Source: Gemella haemolysans (GTDB lineage Bacteria > Bacillota > Bacilli > Staphylococcales > Gemellaceae). From it: DNA of 11,919 nucleotides. Below, in pieces: positions 1 through 6,987 of this stretch. How positions within the stretch are numbered: the stretch's first letter is position 1; each line of letters begins with the position of its first letter. Under the pieces are notes generated by a model. It was not told the DNA's origin. It saw nothing but the letters and a program-made list of their open reading frames with translations, and did not search any database. The stretch lies in assembly GCF_901873445.1 (NCBI RefSeq), contig NZ_CABFLN010000041.1, positions 1 through 11,919 on the forward strand, read 5' to 3'. Both the position numbers and the translations under genes were made by a program.

Positions 1-18
1 GACTTATATATTATACTA

Positions 19-27
19 TGTTATAAT
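19..27 (+). promoter_or_regulatory. Extended -10 promoter for secE-nusG
   Basis: TATAAT at 22-27 is preceded by TG at 19-20, giving a TGnTATAAT extended -10 element. With a 17-base spacer the -35 hexamer would fall at the very edge of the window; the visible GACT at 1-4 could be the end of a TTGACT, but its first bases are outside. Transcription would start near 34, about 45 bases before secE. No rpmG gene, often found before secE, fits in between, so secE is probably the first gene of this transcript. Confidence 0.6.
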
Positions 28-77
28 TTATAGAATGTAGAATAGTAAAGAAATTTATGTGGGAGGTTTGTAATTAG

Positions 78-251
78 ATGATAAGATTTTTGAAAAATGT
101 TGTTGCCGAAATGCATAAGGTAAGCTGGCCAACATTTAGTGAACTTGTTAGAAAAACATTGATTGTTATTGTTGTAGTTGGAATATTAATGTTATTTAGC
201 TACGTAGTTGATTTAGGAATAACTGCTGGAATTAGACATTTCAGTAGATAA
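78..251 (+). CDS. secE: SecE, preprotein translocase subunit
   Basis: A 57-residue protein, the typical short Gram-positive form of SecE. SecE is the small inner-membrane subunit that clamps SecY in the SecYEG protein-export channel. The N-terminal amphipathic part contains the conserved VSWPTFSEL stretch (residues 15-23), followed by one hydrophobic membrane segment at about 27-48 and a short basic tail ending HFSR. GGGAGG at 61-66 is the ribosome binding site for the ATG at 78. The next gene, nusG, starts 11 bases after the stop, the usual secE-nusG pairing. The identification rests on the WPT motif, size and neighbour, which together are strong. Confidence 0.93.
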   Translation: MIRFLKNVVAEMHKVSWPTFSELVRKTLIVIVVVGILMLFSYVVDLGITAGIRHFSR

Positions 252-262
252 GAGAGGTTATT

Positions 263-808
263 ATGAGTGATACAGTAAGCAAAGAATGGTATGTAATTCA
301 TACTTATTCTGGTTATGAAAACAAAGTTAAAGATAATATTGAAAAAAGAGTTGAGTCTCTTGGAATGGAAGATAAGATTTTTAGAATCGTTGTTCCAGAA
401 GAAAAAGAAACTATCTTAACTCCAACTGGAAAGAAAAAAGAAGTAAATAGAAAAACATTCCCAGGTTATGTACTTGTTGAATTAGTAATGACTGATGATT
501 CTTGGTTTGTTGTTAGAAATACTCCTGGCGTAACTGGATTTGTTGGATCTCATGGTGGAGGTTCAAAACCAAGTCCATTATTACCAGAAGAAATTAACTT
601 TATTTTACAACAAATGGGATTATCAAATGTTGTTGATATTGATATTGAGGTTGGTGATTATGTTCGTGTAATCTCTGGACCGTTCGTAGACATGGAAGGT
701 AAAGTTGTAAACTTAGATCTTCACAATTATAAAGCTGACGTTATGATTGAACTTATGGGTAGAGAGACTAAGGTTGAGCTTGAACTTTATAATATCGAAA
801 AATTCTAA
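263..808 (+). CDS. nusG: NusG transcription elongation/antitermination factor
   Basis: NusG binds the RNA polymerase clamp through its N-terminal domain and couples transcription to ribosomes or termination factors through its C-terminal KOW domain. The 181-residue product has the NGN domain at about 8-100 (EWYVIHTYSGYENKV at the start, FPGYVLVE at 66-73, NTPGVTGFVG at 86-95) and a KOW domain at about 126-181 with GDYVRVISGPF at 131-141. The length matches the family and there is no inserted domain. AGAGAGG just after the secE stop is the ribosome binding site. In many bacteria rplK and rplA follow nusG; here a DegV-family gene follows, so the ribosomal protein genes lie elsewhere. No terminator separates nusG from the next gene. 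Confidence 0.97.
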   Translation: MSDTVSKEWYVIHTYSGYENKVKDNIEKRVESLGMEDKIFRIVVPEEKETILTPTGKKKEVNRKTFPGYVLVELVMTDDSWFVVRNTPGVTGFVGSHGGGSKPSPLLPEEINFILQQMGLSNVVDIDIEVGDYVRVISGPFVDMEGKVVNLDLHNYKADVMIELMGRETKVELELYNIEKF

Positions 809-819
809 GAAAGGAAAAG

Positions 820-842
820 CTATCTTTAAGGTAGTCGGATAG
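820..842 (+). other. Small competing hairpins before degV start
   Basis: CTATCTT (820-826) can pair with AAGGTAG (828-834), although the loop is only one base and the ends of this stem would have to open. The same CTATC (820-824) can alternatively pair with GATAG (838-842), which lies directly upstream of the GTG start of degV. There is no T-run, so this is not an ordinary terminator. It may limit degV translation relative to nusG, or it may be chance. Confidence 0.25.
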
Positions 843-845
843 AAT

Positions 846-1703
846 GTGGAAAAGATTGCAATAATTATGGATTCAACTGCATATTTATCAGAAGATTTGA
901 AAAAAGAACTGGATATTCGTACTGTTTATTTAAATCTTATTATTGATAATAATTCATATAAAGAAGTTATTGATATGCCACTTGATAAATATCATGAATA
1001 CTTAAAAGATCCTAACAATAGCTTCCCTACAACATCACAACCAGCGATTGGAGAAGTTGTAGCTTGCTTAGAAAAATTAAAAGAAGAAGGATATACTGAC
1101 GTAATTGCTATTGCACTATCAAGTGGAATAAGTGGAACATATTCATCATATTCTGTAGCTGGATTAATGATCGATGGATTAAATGTACATCCTTTCGATT
1201 CTGAAGTTTCTTGTAGACCTGAAGGATATTATGCGATTAAGGCAGCAAAACTAATTAAAGAAGGTAAAACTTCTAGTGAAATCATTTCAGCTTTAAATGA
1301 AATGAAAAAAGTGTCTGATGCGTATTTTATGGCAGATGATTTATCTCACCTTCAACGTAGTGGACGTTTAAGTGGAGCACAAGCTGTAGTAGGAAGTTTA
1401 CTTCAAGTCAAACCATTACTACACTTTGACGATAAGGTGATAGTACCTTTCCAAAAAATTCGTACGTATAAAAAAGTTGTATCAAGAATGTATGAATTAT
1501 TTGATGAATATTATAAACAACATGAAGGAGAACACATCACTGTGTGTGTTCTGCATGTTGATGCATTAGACAAGGCTGAAGAAATTAAGAAATATGTTGA
1601 GGAAAATTATTCGAATGTAACTGTTGATATAGATGGGATAAGTCCAGTTATCTCTACACATCTTGGATTAGGAGCAGTTGCAATTGGATGGACAATTTTA
1701 TAA
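846..1703 (+). CDS. DegV family fatty-acid-binding protein
   Basis: DegV/FakB-type proteins bind a fatty acid and, in the characterised FakB members, present it to the kinase FakA for phosphorylation and use in phospholipid synthesis. The 285-residue length is normal. Family marks are the N-terminal MDST loop (8-11), TTSQP (62-66), SSGISGTY (92-99), the central LSHLQRSGRLSG (166-177) followed by LLQVKPLL, and a C-terminal THLGLGAVAIGW (271-282). Start: GTG at 846 is forced, because an in-frame TAG lies at 840-842 and the next in-frame ATG would remove part of the MDST loop. The Shine-Dalgarno is poor (AAGG at 828-831, 14 bases away), so expression may be low or coupled to nusG. gloA follows 25 bases after the stop. 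Which fatty acid it binds cannot be told from the sequence, and no FakA kinase is in the window. Confidence 0.9.
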   Translation: MEKIAIIMDSTAYLSEDLKKELDIRTVYLNLIIDNNSYKEVIDMPLDKYHEYLKDPNNSFPTTSQPAIGEVVACLEKLKEEGYTDVIAIALSSGISGTYSSYSVAGLMIDGLNVHPFDSEVSCRPEGYYAIKAAKLIKEGKTSSEIISALNEMKKVSDAYFMADDLSHLQRSGRLSGAQAVVGSLLQVKPLLHFDDKVIVPFQKIRTYKKVVSRMYELFDEYYKQHEGEHITVCVLHVDALDKAEEIKKYVEENYSNVTVDIDGISPVISTHLGLGAVAIGWTIL

Positions 1704-1728
1704 TAAAAAATTTTAAGAGGTGAAAAAA

Positions 1729-2112
1729 ATGGTTCAAACTATGGCACATACTTGCTACCGTGTAGCAGATTTAAAAGAATCAGTTAAATTTTATACTGAG
1801 GCATTTGACTTTGAAGTAAATCGTGAAAGAGATTTTCCTGAATACAAGTTCACGTTAGTATATCTAACATTACCTGGATCAAACTATGAGTTAGAATTAA
1901 CTTATAACTATGATCACGGTGCTTATGAACTAGGGGATGGATATGGTCACATTGCTATCTCTGTTGAAGATTTAGAAGCATTATACGAAAAACACAAGGC
2001 GGCTGGATACGATGTAACAGATCTTAAAGGTCTTCCAGGATTCCCGCCAAGCTACTACTTCATTAAAGATCCAGATGGATACAAAATTGAAGTGATTCGT
2101 ACTAAGATGTAG
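1729..2112 (+). CDS. gloA: Glyoxalase I-type VOC metalloenzyme
   Basis: A 127-residue vicinal oxygen chelate protein closely resembling lactoylglutathione lyase, which isomerises the methylglyoxal-thiol hemithioacetal to S-lactoyl thiol. It has the two beta-alpha-beta-beta-beta halves and the family marks FYTEAF (21-26), ELELTYN (54-60), YELGDGYGHIAIS (66-78) and FIKDPDGYKIEVI (111-123). The four metal ligands of GloA are all present: H7, E56, H74 and E121. Start: a GTG at 1720 is in frame, but it is part of the ribosome binding site AGAGGTG (1716-1722), so the ATG at 1729 is chosen. It lies 25 bases after degV and is probably co-transcribed. Many Bacilli do not make glutathione, so the actual thiol co-substrate is open. 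Confidence 0.9.
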   Translation: MVQTMAHTCYRVADLKESVKFYTEAFDFEVNRERDFPEYKFTLVYLTLPGSNYELELTYNYDHGAYELGDGYGHIAISVEDLEALYEKHKAAGYDVTDLKGLPGFPPSYYFIKDPDGYKIEVIRTKM

Positions 2113-2114
2113 TT

Positions 2115-2143
2115 ATCATTTGATTTTTTTAAAATCATATGAT
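2115..2143. repeat. Double palindrome over the rimP promoter
   Basis: Two 10-bp boxes, ATCATTTGAT (2115-2124) and ATCATATGAT (2134-2143), lie 19 bp apart start to start. The second is a perfect palindrome and the first differs at one base. Together they make an inverted repeat with 13-base arms (2115-2127 and 2131-2143) and one mismatch. The first box overlaps the -35 and the second touches the first base of the -10, the layout of a paired repressor site. It could instead act as a weak hairpin after gloA, but no T-run follows it. The regulator is unknown. Confidence 0.45.
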
Positions 2144-2148
2144 ATAAT
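2120..2148 (+). promoter_or_regulatory. Promoter of the rimP-infB operon
   Basis: TTGATT at 2120-2125, a 17-base spacer and TATAAT at 2143-2148, with TG at 2140-2141 forming an extended -10. This is close to the sigma-A consensus. Transcription would start near 2155, leaving a leader of about 90 bases before rimP that contains the hairpin at 2174-2209. Confidence 0.75.
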
Positions 2149-2173
2149 GTATTTACATTGAAATAAATTACCG

Positions 2174-2209
2174 AAAGGGTGGTGAATTTTGAAAGGTTCT
2201 CCGCTCTTT
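2174..2209 (+). promoter_or_regulatory. Leader hairpin of the rimP operon
   Basis: AAAGGGTGG (2174-2182) pairs with CCGCTCTTT (2201-2209) as a 9-bp stem with two G-U pairs and an 18-base loop. The 3' arm runs into TTTT at 2207-2210, then ATAT. It sits about 20 bases into the predicted transcript, well before the rimP ribosome binding site. The shape is that of a transcription attenuator or a weak leader terminator. Since nusA is in the operon, autoregulation through NusA is an attractive but unproven idea. Confidence 0.5.
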
Positions 2210-2245
2210 TATATTGCAATAAAAACTAAGAAAGAGGTGTGCTGT

Positions 2246-2710
2246 ATGGGTATTGTAGATAAAGTTAAAGCAATAGCAACAAAGCAGGTAGAAAATACGG
2301 AATTTTCTCTTTATGACGTTGAATACGTTAAAGAAGGAACAGAATTTTTCTTACGTATTTACTTCGATAAAGATGGTGGACTTACACTTGATGATTGTGT
2401 ATTATTAAGTGAGAAGTTAGCAGAAGAGCTAGATAAAGAAGATTTTATCAGTGATAAATATTATCTAGAGGTTTCTTCACCAGGTATTGAAAGAAATCTT
2501 AGAAATCTTGAAGAAATAACTAATTCCGTAGGTAAACACGTTTATATTAAAACATATGAAAAGGTTGATAATCAAAAAGAGTTTTATGGTGATATACTAG
2601 CTGTTGAGGGTGAAGAAATTACTGTTGAATATAAAGATAAAGCAAGAGTAAAAAAATCAACGATTAACTATAGTAAAATCGCTAAAATTAGATTAGCTGT
2701 TAAATTTTAA
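2246..2710 (+). CDS. rimP: RimP ribosome maturation factor
   Basis: RimP is needed for 30S subunit assembly. The 154-residue product has the N-terminal alpha/beta domain with the conserved YYLEVSSPGIER segment (72-83) and a C-terminal Sm-like barrel from about 95 to 154 (KHVYIKTYEK, EFYGDILAVEGEEITVEYKD). Start: the frame is open upstream to a TTG at 2189, but that codon lies in the loop of the leader hairpin and the extra residues do not resemble RimP. AGAGGTG at 2233-2239 is well placed for the ATG at 2246, so that start is used. It is the first gene of the nusA-infB operon, and nusA starts 20 bases after its stop. Confidence 0.94.
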   Translation: MGIVDKVKAIATKQVENTEFSLYDVEYVKEGTEFFLRIYFDKDGGLTLDDCVLLSEKLAEELDKEDFISDKYYLEVSSPGIERNLRNLEEITNSVGKHVYIKTYEKVDNQKEFYGDILAVEGEEITVEYKDKARVKKSTINYSKIAKIRLAVKF

Positions 2711-2730
2711 TTATTAAAGGAGAAAGAAAG

Positions 2731-3762
2731 ATGAGCAAGGATTTGCTTAAAGCTATTAAATTAATTGAACAAGAAAAAGGAATTGCAGAAGATATTCTAG
2801 TAGAAGCTATTGAGTTAGCTTTATTATCAGCTTATAAAAAGAATTTCAATGCTGCAAAAAATGTAAGAGTAGATTTCAACAGAGCAACAGGTGACTATAA
2901 ATTTATTATAAGAAAAGATGTTGTTGAAGAAGTTTATGATGATAGAATTGAGTTTGCACTTGAAGATGCATTAAAAATTAATCCTGCATATGAAGTTGGA
3001 GATATTTATGAAGTTGTTGACTTACCAAGTGACTTTGGTCGTGTTGGTGCTCAAGCGGCTAAACAAGCTTTATTACAAAGACTTCGTGAAGCTGAAAAAG
3101 AAATTCTTTATAAAGAATACATTGAGCATGAAGGAGAAATTTTATCTGGAACTGTAGATAGAATTGACTCTAGATATGTTTATGTAAAACTTGGTAAAAT
3201 TGAAGCTATTTTAGGTGAAAATGAGAGAGTTAAAGGAGAAACATATGTTCCTCAAACTCCTATCAAAGTGTATATTGCTAAAGTTGATAACCCAACTCGT
3301 GGAAGTAAACCACACGTACTAGCATCTAGATCACATCCTGAATTCATTAGAAGATTGTTCGAAATCGAAGTTCCTGAAATTTATAGTGGAACAGTAGAAA
3401 TTAAGAGTGTATCACGTGAAGCAGGTGAAAGAACTAAATTAGCAGTTTATGCTGAAGATAAAAATATCGATCCTGTTGGTGCATGTGTAGGTAATAAAGG
3501 TGATCGTGTTAACCGTATTGTAGAAGAATTAAACGGTGAAAAAATTGATATTATCACTTGGGACGCTGATCCAGTTAAATTCATTACTAACGCGTTAGCA
3601 CCAGCAAAAGTTGAAGAAATTAATATTGACGAAGAAGAAAAAATTGCTAATGTTAGAGTAAAAGATGATCAACTTTCTCTAGCAATTGGTAAAAAAGGTC
3701 AAAACGTTCGACTTGCTGCTAAATTAACTGGTTGGAAAATCGATATAAAAGCTGCTGAATAG
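2731..3762 (+). CDS. nusA: NusA transcription termination/antitermination factor
   Basis: NusA binds RNA polymerase and nascent RNA and modulates pausing, hairpin-dependent termination and antitermination. The 343 residues show the N-terminal polymerase-binding domain (about 1-125), an S1 domain (about 135-200, GEILSGTVDRIDSRYVYVKLG), KH1 (about 203-280, with GACVGNKGDRV at 250-260) and KH2 (about 282-343, with AIGKKGQNVRLAAKL at 318-332). It stops after KH2 and lacks the acidic repeats of proteobacterial NusA, as is usual in Firmicutes. AAAGGAG at 2717-2723 is a good ribosome binding site. rimP lies upstream and ylxR is nearly contiguous downstream. Confidence 0.97.
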   Translation: MSKDLLKAIKLIEQEKGIAEDILVEAIELALLSAYKKNFNAAKNVRVDFNRATGDYKFIIRKDVVEEVYDDRIEFALEDALKINPAYEVGDIYEVVDLPSDFGRVGAQAAKQALLQRLREAEKEILYKEYIEHEGEILSGTVDRIDSRYVYVKLGKIEAILGENERVKGETYVPQTPIKVYIAKVDNPTRGSKPHVLASRSHPEFIRRLFEIEVPEIYSGTVEIKSVSREAGERTKLAVYAEDKNIDPVGACVGNKGDRVNRIVEELNGEKIDIITWDADPVKFITNALAPAKVEEINIDEEEKIANVRVKDDQLSLAIGKKGQNVRLAAKLTGWKIDIKAAE

Positions 3763-3775
3763 TGAGGTGTTGACT

Positions 3776-4063
3776 GTGAAAAAAAGAAAAATACCAACAA
3801 GAAAATGCATTTTAACAAATGAGATGTTTCCGAAGAAAGATTTATTACGAATCGTTAAAAATAAAGAAGGAGAAATCTCTGTTGACCCTACAGGTAAACA
3901 AGCAGGTCGTGGTGCGTATGTAGTTTCAGATTTAGAAGTTATTAAAGCTGCACAAGAAAAGAAACAATTAGAGAAGTTTTTCTCTACATCACCAGAAGTT
4001 ATGGAACCTATCTATAACGAAGTAATTAGATTAATTTATAGAAAGTCAATTCCACAAAAATAA
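3776..4063 (+). CDS. ylxR: YlxR/RnpM family RNA-binding protein
   Basis: A 95-residue YlxR (DUF448) protein. The Bacillus subtilis member, renamed RnpM, binds the RNase P RNA and modulates its activity. Family marks are IPTRKCILTNE (6-16), the LLRIVKN strand, and GEISVDPTGKQAGRGAYV, whose DPTGK and GRGAY parts form the conserved basic patch. Start: GTG at 3767 and TTG at 3770 are in frame but fall inside or next to the ribosome binding site GAGGTG (3764-3769); GTG at 3776, six bases after it, is the best start. It lies 13 bases after nusA and overlaps the next gene by one base in TAATG. Confidence 0.9.
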   Translation: MKKRKIPTRKCILTNEMFPKKDLLRIVKNKEGEISVDPTGKQAGRGAYVVSDLEVIKAAQEKKQLEKFFSTSPEVMEPIYNEVIRLIYRKSIPQK

Positions 4064-4374
4064 TGATAAAAGCATATAATTTATTAGGTTTAATGCAAAG
4101 AGCAGGTAAACTTATTACAGGTGAAGATTTAATCACAAAAAATTTAAAAAATAATAAAATCAAATTGTTAGTTATTGCTGAAGATTGCGGTGTGAATACT
4201 AAAAAGAAATTAACAGACAAGGCTAATTTCTACAATGTTCAATGTATCGAATTTTCAACGATTGAAAATATAAGCATAGCGATTGGAAGAGATAATCGTG
4301 TAGCTGTTGGAATAACTGATGATGGATTTATAAAAAAATTCAAACAATTATTAGAAGAAGGAGGAAAACAGTAA
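4063..4374 (+). CDS. ylxQ: YlxQ, L7Ae-family K-turn-binding protein
   Basis: A 103-residue member of the L7Ae/L30e/S12e RNA-binding family, which recognises kink-turn RNA. The fold is indicated by [18 protein letters not shown] (7-24), the hydrophobic strand [17 protein letters not shown], and the C-terminal [19 protein letters not shown]. The Firmicute YlxQ paralogue is not a core ribosomal protein, and its cellular role is poorly defined. Its ATG overlaps the stop of ylxR and its own stop overlaps the infB start, both as TAATG, so translation of ylxR, ylxQ and infB is probably coupled. Confidence 0.9.
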   Translation: MIKAYNLLGLMQRAGKLITGEDLITKNLKNNKIKLLVIAEDCGVNTKKKLTDKANFYNVQCIEFSTIENISIAIGRDNRVAVGITDDGFIKKFKQLLEEGGKQ

Positions 4375-6428
4375 TGAAAAAAGTCAGAATTTATGAGTAC
4401 GCTAAAGAAGTAGGAAAACAATCAAAAGACCTTATTACAGTTTTAAAAGATGCTAATATTGAAGTATCTAATCACATGTCAATGTTAACAGAAGAGGGGT
4501 TAGCTAAGCTGGATAGTGTTTTCAAAAAACAAGAAAAAACTACAGAAAATGAACAATCTTCAAATAATGAAGGCAAAAAGAATAAGAAGAAAAAAGTAAA
4601 AAAAGAGAAAGTTAAAAAATCTCAAAAACAACAACCAGCTATTATCGAAGCACCATCTGAAGAAACTATCTCAGAAGATACTATTTTAGTTAAAGATGGA
4701 ATGACTGTTGGGGAACTATCTGAAGTTCTAAATGTAGGTTCGACTGAACTTATTAAAAAATTATTTATGGAACTAAAAATTATGGCGAATATTAACCAGT
4801 CTCTTACTTTAGAGCAAATCGAGTTAATCGCTATGGATTATGGTAAAGAAATCCAAGAAGAAGTTGAGATTAATAAGGAAGACTTAGATCTTTACTTCGA
4901 AGTTGAAGATGCAGATAAGGATCTTAAAGAACGTGCTCCGATCGTTACAATTATGGGACACGTTGACCACGGTAAAACAACATTACTAGATACTATCAGA
5001 AATTCACGTGTTACAGCCGGTGAAGCAGGTGGTATCACACAACACATTGGGGCTTATCAAGTACGTGCTAAAGATAAGAAGATTACTTTCTTGGATACAC
5101 CAGGTCACGCAGCCTTCACAACAATGCGTGCACGTGGAGCTAAAATTACCGATGTAACTATCTTAGTAGTAGCAGCAGACGATGGTGTAATGCCTCAAAC
5201 TATTGAAGCTATTAACCACGCTAAAGCAGCTGATGTACCTATTATTGTTGCGGTAAACAAAATGGATAAACCTCAAGCAAACCCAGATAGAGTTATGAAT
5301 GAATTAGTAGAATACGGACTAATCTCAGAAGAGTGGGGTGGAGATACAATCTTCGTACCAATCTCAGCTCTTAAAGGTGAAGGTATTGATGAATTATTAG
5401 AAAATATCTTATTAGTAACTGAAATGCAAGAGTTAAAAGCAAATCCGAATCGCTTAGCTTTAGGTACAGTTATTGAAGCGAAACTTGATAAAGGTCGTGG
5501 AGCGGTAGCTACATTACTAGTACAAAATGGTAGTCTAAATGTCGGTGATCCACTTGTTGTTGGTAATACATTTGGACGTGTTCGTGCTATGATCAATGAC
5601 CGTAGCAAAAATATCCAAACGGCTAAACCATCTACTCCTGTAGAGATTACTGGTTTACAAGATGTTCCTAATGCAGGAGATCGTTTCGTAGTATTTGGTG
5701 ATGAAAAAACAGCTCGTCAAATCGGTGAAAAACGTCAACAACAATATATTGAAACTACTCGTCAAGCTAACTCAGCTGTATCATTAGACACATTATTCGA
5801 GCAAATGAAACAAGGGGAAATGAAAGACCTTAACATTATCATTAAAGCAGACGTTCAAGGTTCTGTTGAAGCATTAGCTATGTCATTAGCTAAAATTGAT
5901 GTTGAAGGTGTTAACGTACGTATTATCCATACTGGAGTTGGAGCGATTAACGAATCAGATATTACACTTGCAGTAGCATCAAACGCTGTAGTAATTGGAT
6001 TCAATGTACGTCCTGATAACAATGCAAAACAAATGGCTCAAACTGAGCAAGTAGATATTCGTCTACACAGTATTATCTACAAAGTTATTGAAGAAATTGA
6101 AGCTGCGATGACAGGATTATTAGATCCAGAATTCGTAGAAAAAGTTATCGGTCTTGCAGAAGTACGTCAAGTGTATAAAGTATCTAAAATTGGTACAATT
6201 GCAGGTGCTTATGTAACTGAAGGTAAAGTATCACGTGATGGTAAAGTACGTGTAATTCGTGATAGTGTAGTAATTTACGAAGGTGAAATTGATACATTAA
6301 GAAGATTTAAAGATGATGTTAAAGAAGTACAAAGCGGTTATGAATGTGGTATGACTGTAGAAAACTTCAATGATATTAAAGAAGGAGATGTCTTCGAAGT
6401 ATACATCATGGAAGAAGTTAAAAAATAG
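4374..6428 (+). CDS. infB: Translation initiation factor IF-2
   Basis: IF-2 is the GTPase that brings formyl-Met-tRNA to the 30S P site and promotes subunit joining. The 684 residues contain a first IF2N module (about 2-50), a lysine-rich linker (about 51-90), a second IF2N module (about 104-156), the G domain (about 188-360) and the C-terminal OB/alpha-beta domains that bind initiator tRNA. GTPase motifs are intact: GHVDHGKT (195-202), DTPGH (241-245), NKMD (295-298) and the SAL motif soon after. The linker is short compared with enterobacterial IF-2, as is common in low-GC Firmicutes. The ribosome binding site GGAGG lies within the end of ylxQ. rbfA follows after 12 bases without an intervening ylxP. 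Confidence 0.98.
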   Translation: MKKVRIYEYAKEVGKQSKDLITVLKDANIEVSNHMSMLTEEGLAKLDSVFKKQEKTTENEQSSNNEGKKNKKKKVKKEKVKKSQKQQPAIIEAPSEETISEDTILVKDGMTVGELSEVLNVGSTELIKKLFMELKIMANINQSLTLEQIELIAMDYGKEIQEEVEINKEDLDLYFEVEDADKDLKERAPIVTIMGHVDHGKTTLLDTIRNSRVTAGEAGGITQHIGAYQVRAKDKKITFLDTPGHAAFTTMRARGAKITDVTILVVAADDGVMPQTIEAINHAKAADVPIIVAVNKMDKPQANPDRVMNELVEYGLISEEWGGDTIFVPISALKGEGIDELLENILLVTEMQELKANPNRLALGTVIEAKLDKGRGAVATLLVQNGSLNVGDPLVVGNTFGRVRAMINDRSKNIQTAKPSTPVEITGLQDVPNAGDRFVVFGDEKTARQIGEKRQQQYIETTRQANSAVSLDTLFEQMKQGEMKDLNIIIKADVQGSVEALAMSLAKIDVEGVNVRIIHTGVGAINESDITLAVASNAVVIGFNVRPDNNAKQMAQTEQVDIRLHSIIYKVIEEIEAAMTGLLDPEFVEKVIGLAEVRQVYKVSKIGTIAGAYVTEGKVSRDGKVRVIRDSVVIYEGEIDTLRRFKDDVKEVQSGYECGMTVENFNDIKEGDVFEVYIMEEVKK

Positions 6429-6440
6429 GAGGCAAACTTT

Positions 6441-6800
6441 ATGTCAGAACTAAGAGTTAACAGACTTGCAGAACAAATTAAAAAAGAAATTACTTATGTT
6501 TTAGCAACAAAAGTAAAAAATCATGATCTAGGATTTGTTACTGTAACAGAAGTTGCTTTGACAGGAGATTATTCTCAAGCAAAAGTATTCTACACTGTTT
6601 TAGGTGGAGAACGTGAAAAAGAAAAAACAAAAGAAGCGTTTAAAAAAATTAAAGGTTTCGTAAAAAGTGAAGTTGCTAAAAAAATTAAAATTAGAAAATT
6701 TCCAGAACTTATTTTCCAATATGACACTACAGCTGAATATGCGTTACACATTGAAAGCTTAATAGCTAGTGTTAGTAAAAAGGAAAAAGACGAAGAATAA
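6441..6800 (+). CDS. rbfA: RbfA 30S ribosome-binding factor
   Basis: RbfA binds the immature 30S subunit near the 5' end of 16S rRNA and aids late assembly. The 119-residue product is a single type II KH domain: an N-terminal helix (RVNRLAEQIKKEIT), the strand SQAKVFYTVLGG (45-56), a lysine-rich helix, and the signature IRKFPELIFQYD (84-95). The tail is charged and disordered. AGGAGG overlaps the infB stop and serves as ribosome binding site. truB, ribF and rpsO, which follow in many Bacilli, are absent here. No terminator follows, so transcription probably runs into the leader of the ABC-F gene. Confidence 0.95.
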   Translation: MSELRVNRLAEQIKKEITYVLATKVKNHDLGFVTVTEVALTGDYSQAKVFYTVLGGEREKEKTKEAFKKIKGFVKSEVAKKIKIRKFPELIFQYDTTAEYALHIESLIASVSKKEKDEE

Positions 6801-6813
6801 TAATTAGTATAAA

Positions 6814-6923
6814 GGAGCGACTCGTTAAATATAGTTTATAAGAATTGTATTTACTGGGTCGCCCCAGTATAGTTAATTGGTTATGAATATTAGTATTTAT
6901 AATTCTCAACTATATTAAGTGAG
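6814..6923 (+). ncRNA. Candidate structured leader RNA before the ABC-F gene
   Basis: The pairings seen are: outer stem 6825-6836 with 6908-6918 (11 bp, one bulged A at 6829), flanked by CTC (6821-6823) with GAG (6921-6923); second stem AGAATTGTA (6841-6849) with TATAATTCT (6898-6906), with one G-U pair; and a GC-rich hairpin TACTGGG (6852-6858)/CCCAGTA (6863-6869) with loop TCGC. The loop bases and the preceding G can also pair with GCGAC at 6817-6821. This is more organised than expected by chance in AT-rich spacer. I recognise no known riboswitch. Neither the hairpin nor the outer stem is followed by a T-run. It could be a leader of the downstream gene or a processed small RNA. Confidence 0.45.
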
Positions 6924-6927
6924 GAAA

Positions 6928-6954
6928 CTTTGAATCATATATTCGTATTCAAGG
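6928..6954 (+). promoter_or_regulatory. Second leader hairpin before the ABC-F gene
   Basis: CTTTGAAT (6928-6935) pairs with ATTCAAGG (6947-6954) around an 11-base loop, with one G-U pair. It stands 20 bases upstream of the strong ribosome binding site AAAGGAG (6975-6981) and leaves that site free. A short TTG-started reading frame (6930-7028) runs through the hairpin into the start of the ABC-F gene. Confidence 0.35.
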
Positions 6955-6987
6955 TATTTAGTAAAATAGAATTTAAAGGAGAAAAGA

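Noticed and set aside
2174..2209. T-box riboswitch, because AGGGTGG at 2176-2182 matches the T-box core
   Set aside because: The rest of the T-box sequence and the long stem I are missing, the leader is only about 90 bases, and no aminoacyl-tRNA synthetase or amino-acid gene follows.
5273..5608. Open frame of 111 codons on the minus strand inside infB
   Set aside because: It is a shadow of the highly conserved IF-2 G domain and following domain.
6877..6903. Internal promoter for ykpA using TATAAT at 6898-6903
   Set aside because: The best -35 (TTGGTT at 6877-6882) is only 15 bases away and matches poorly; TATAAT is better explained as part of the paired stem.
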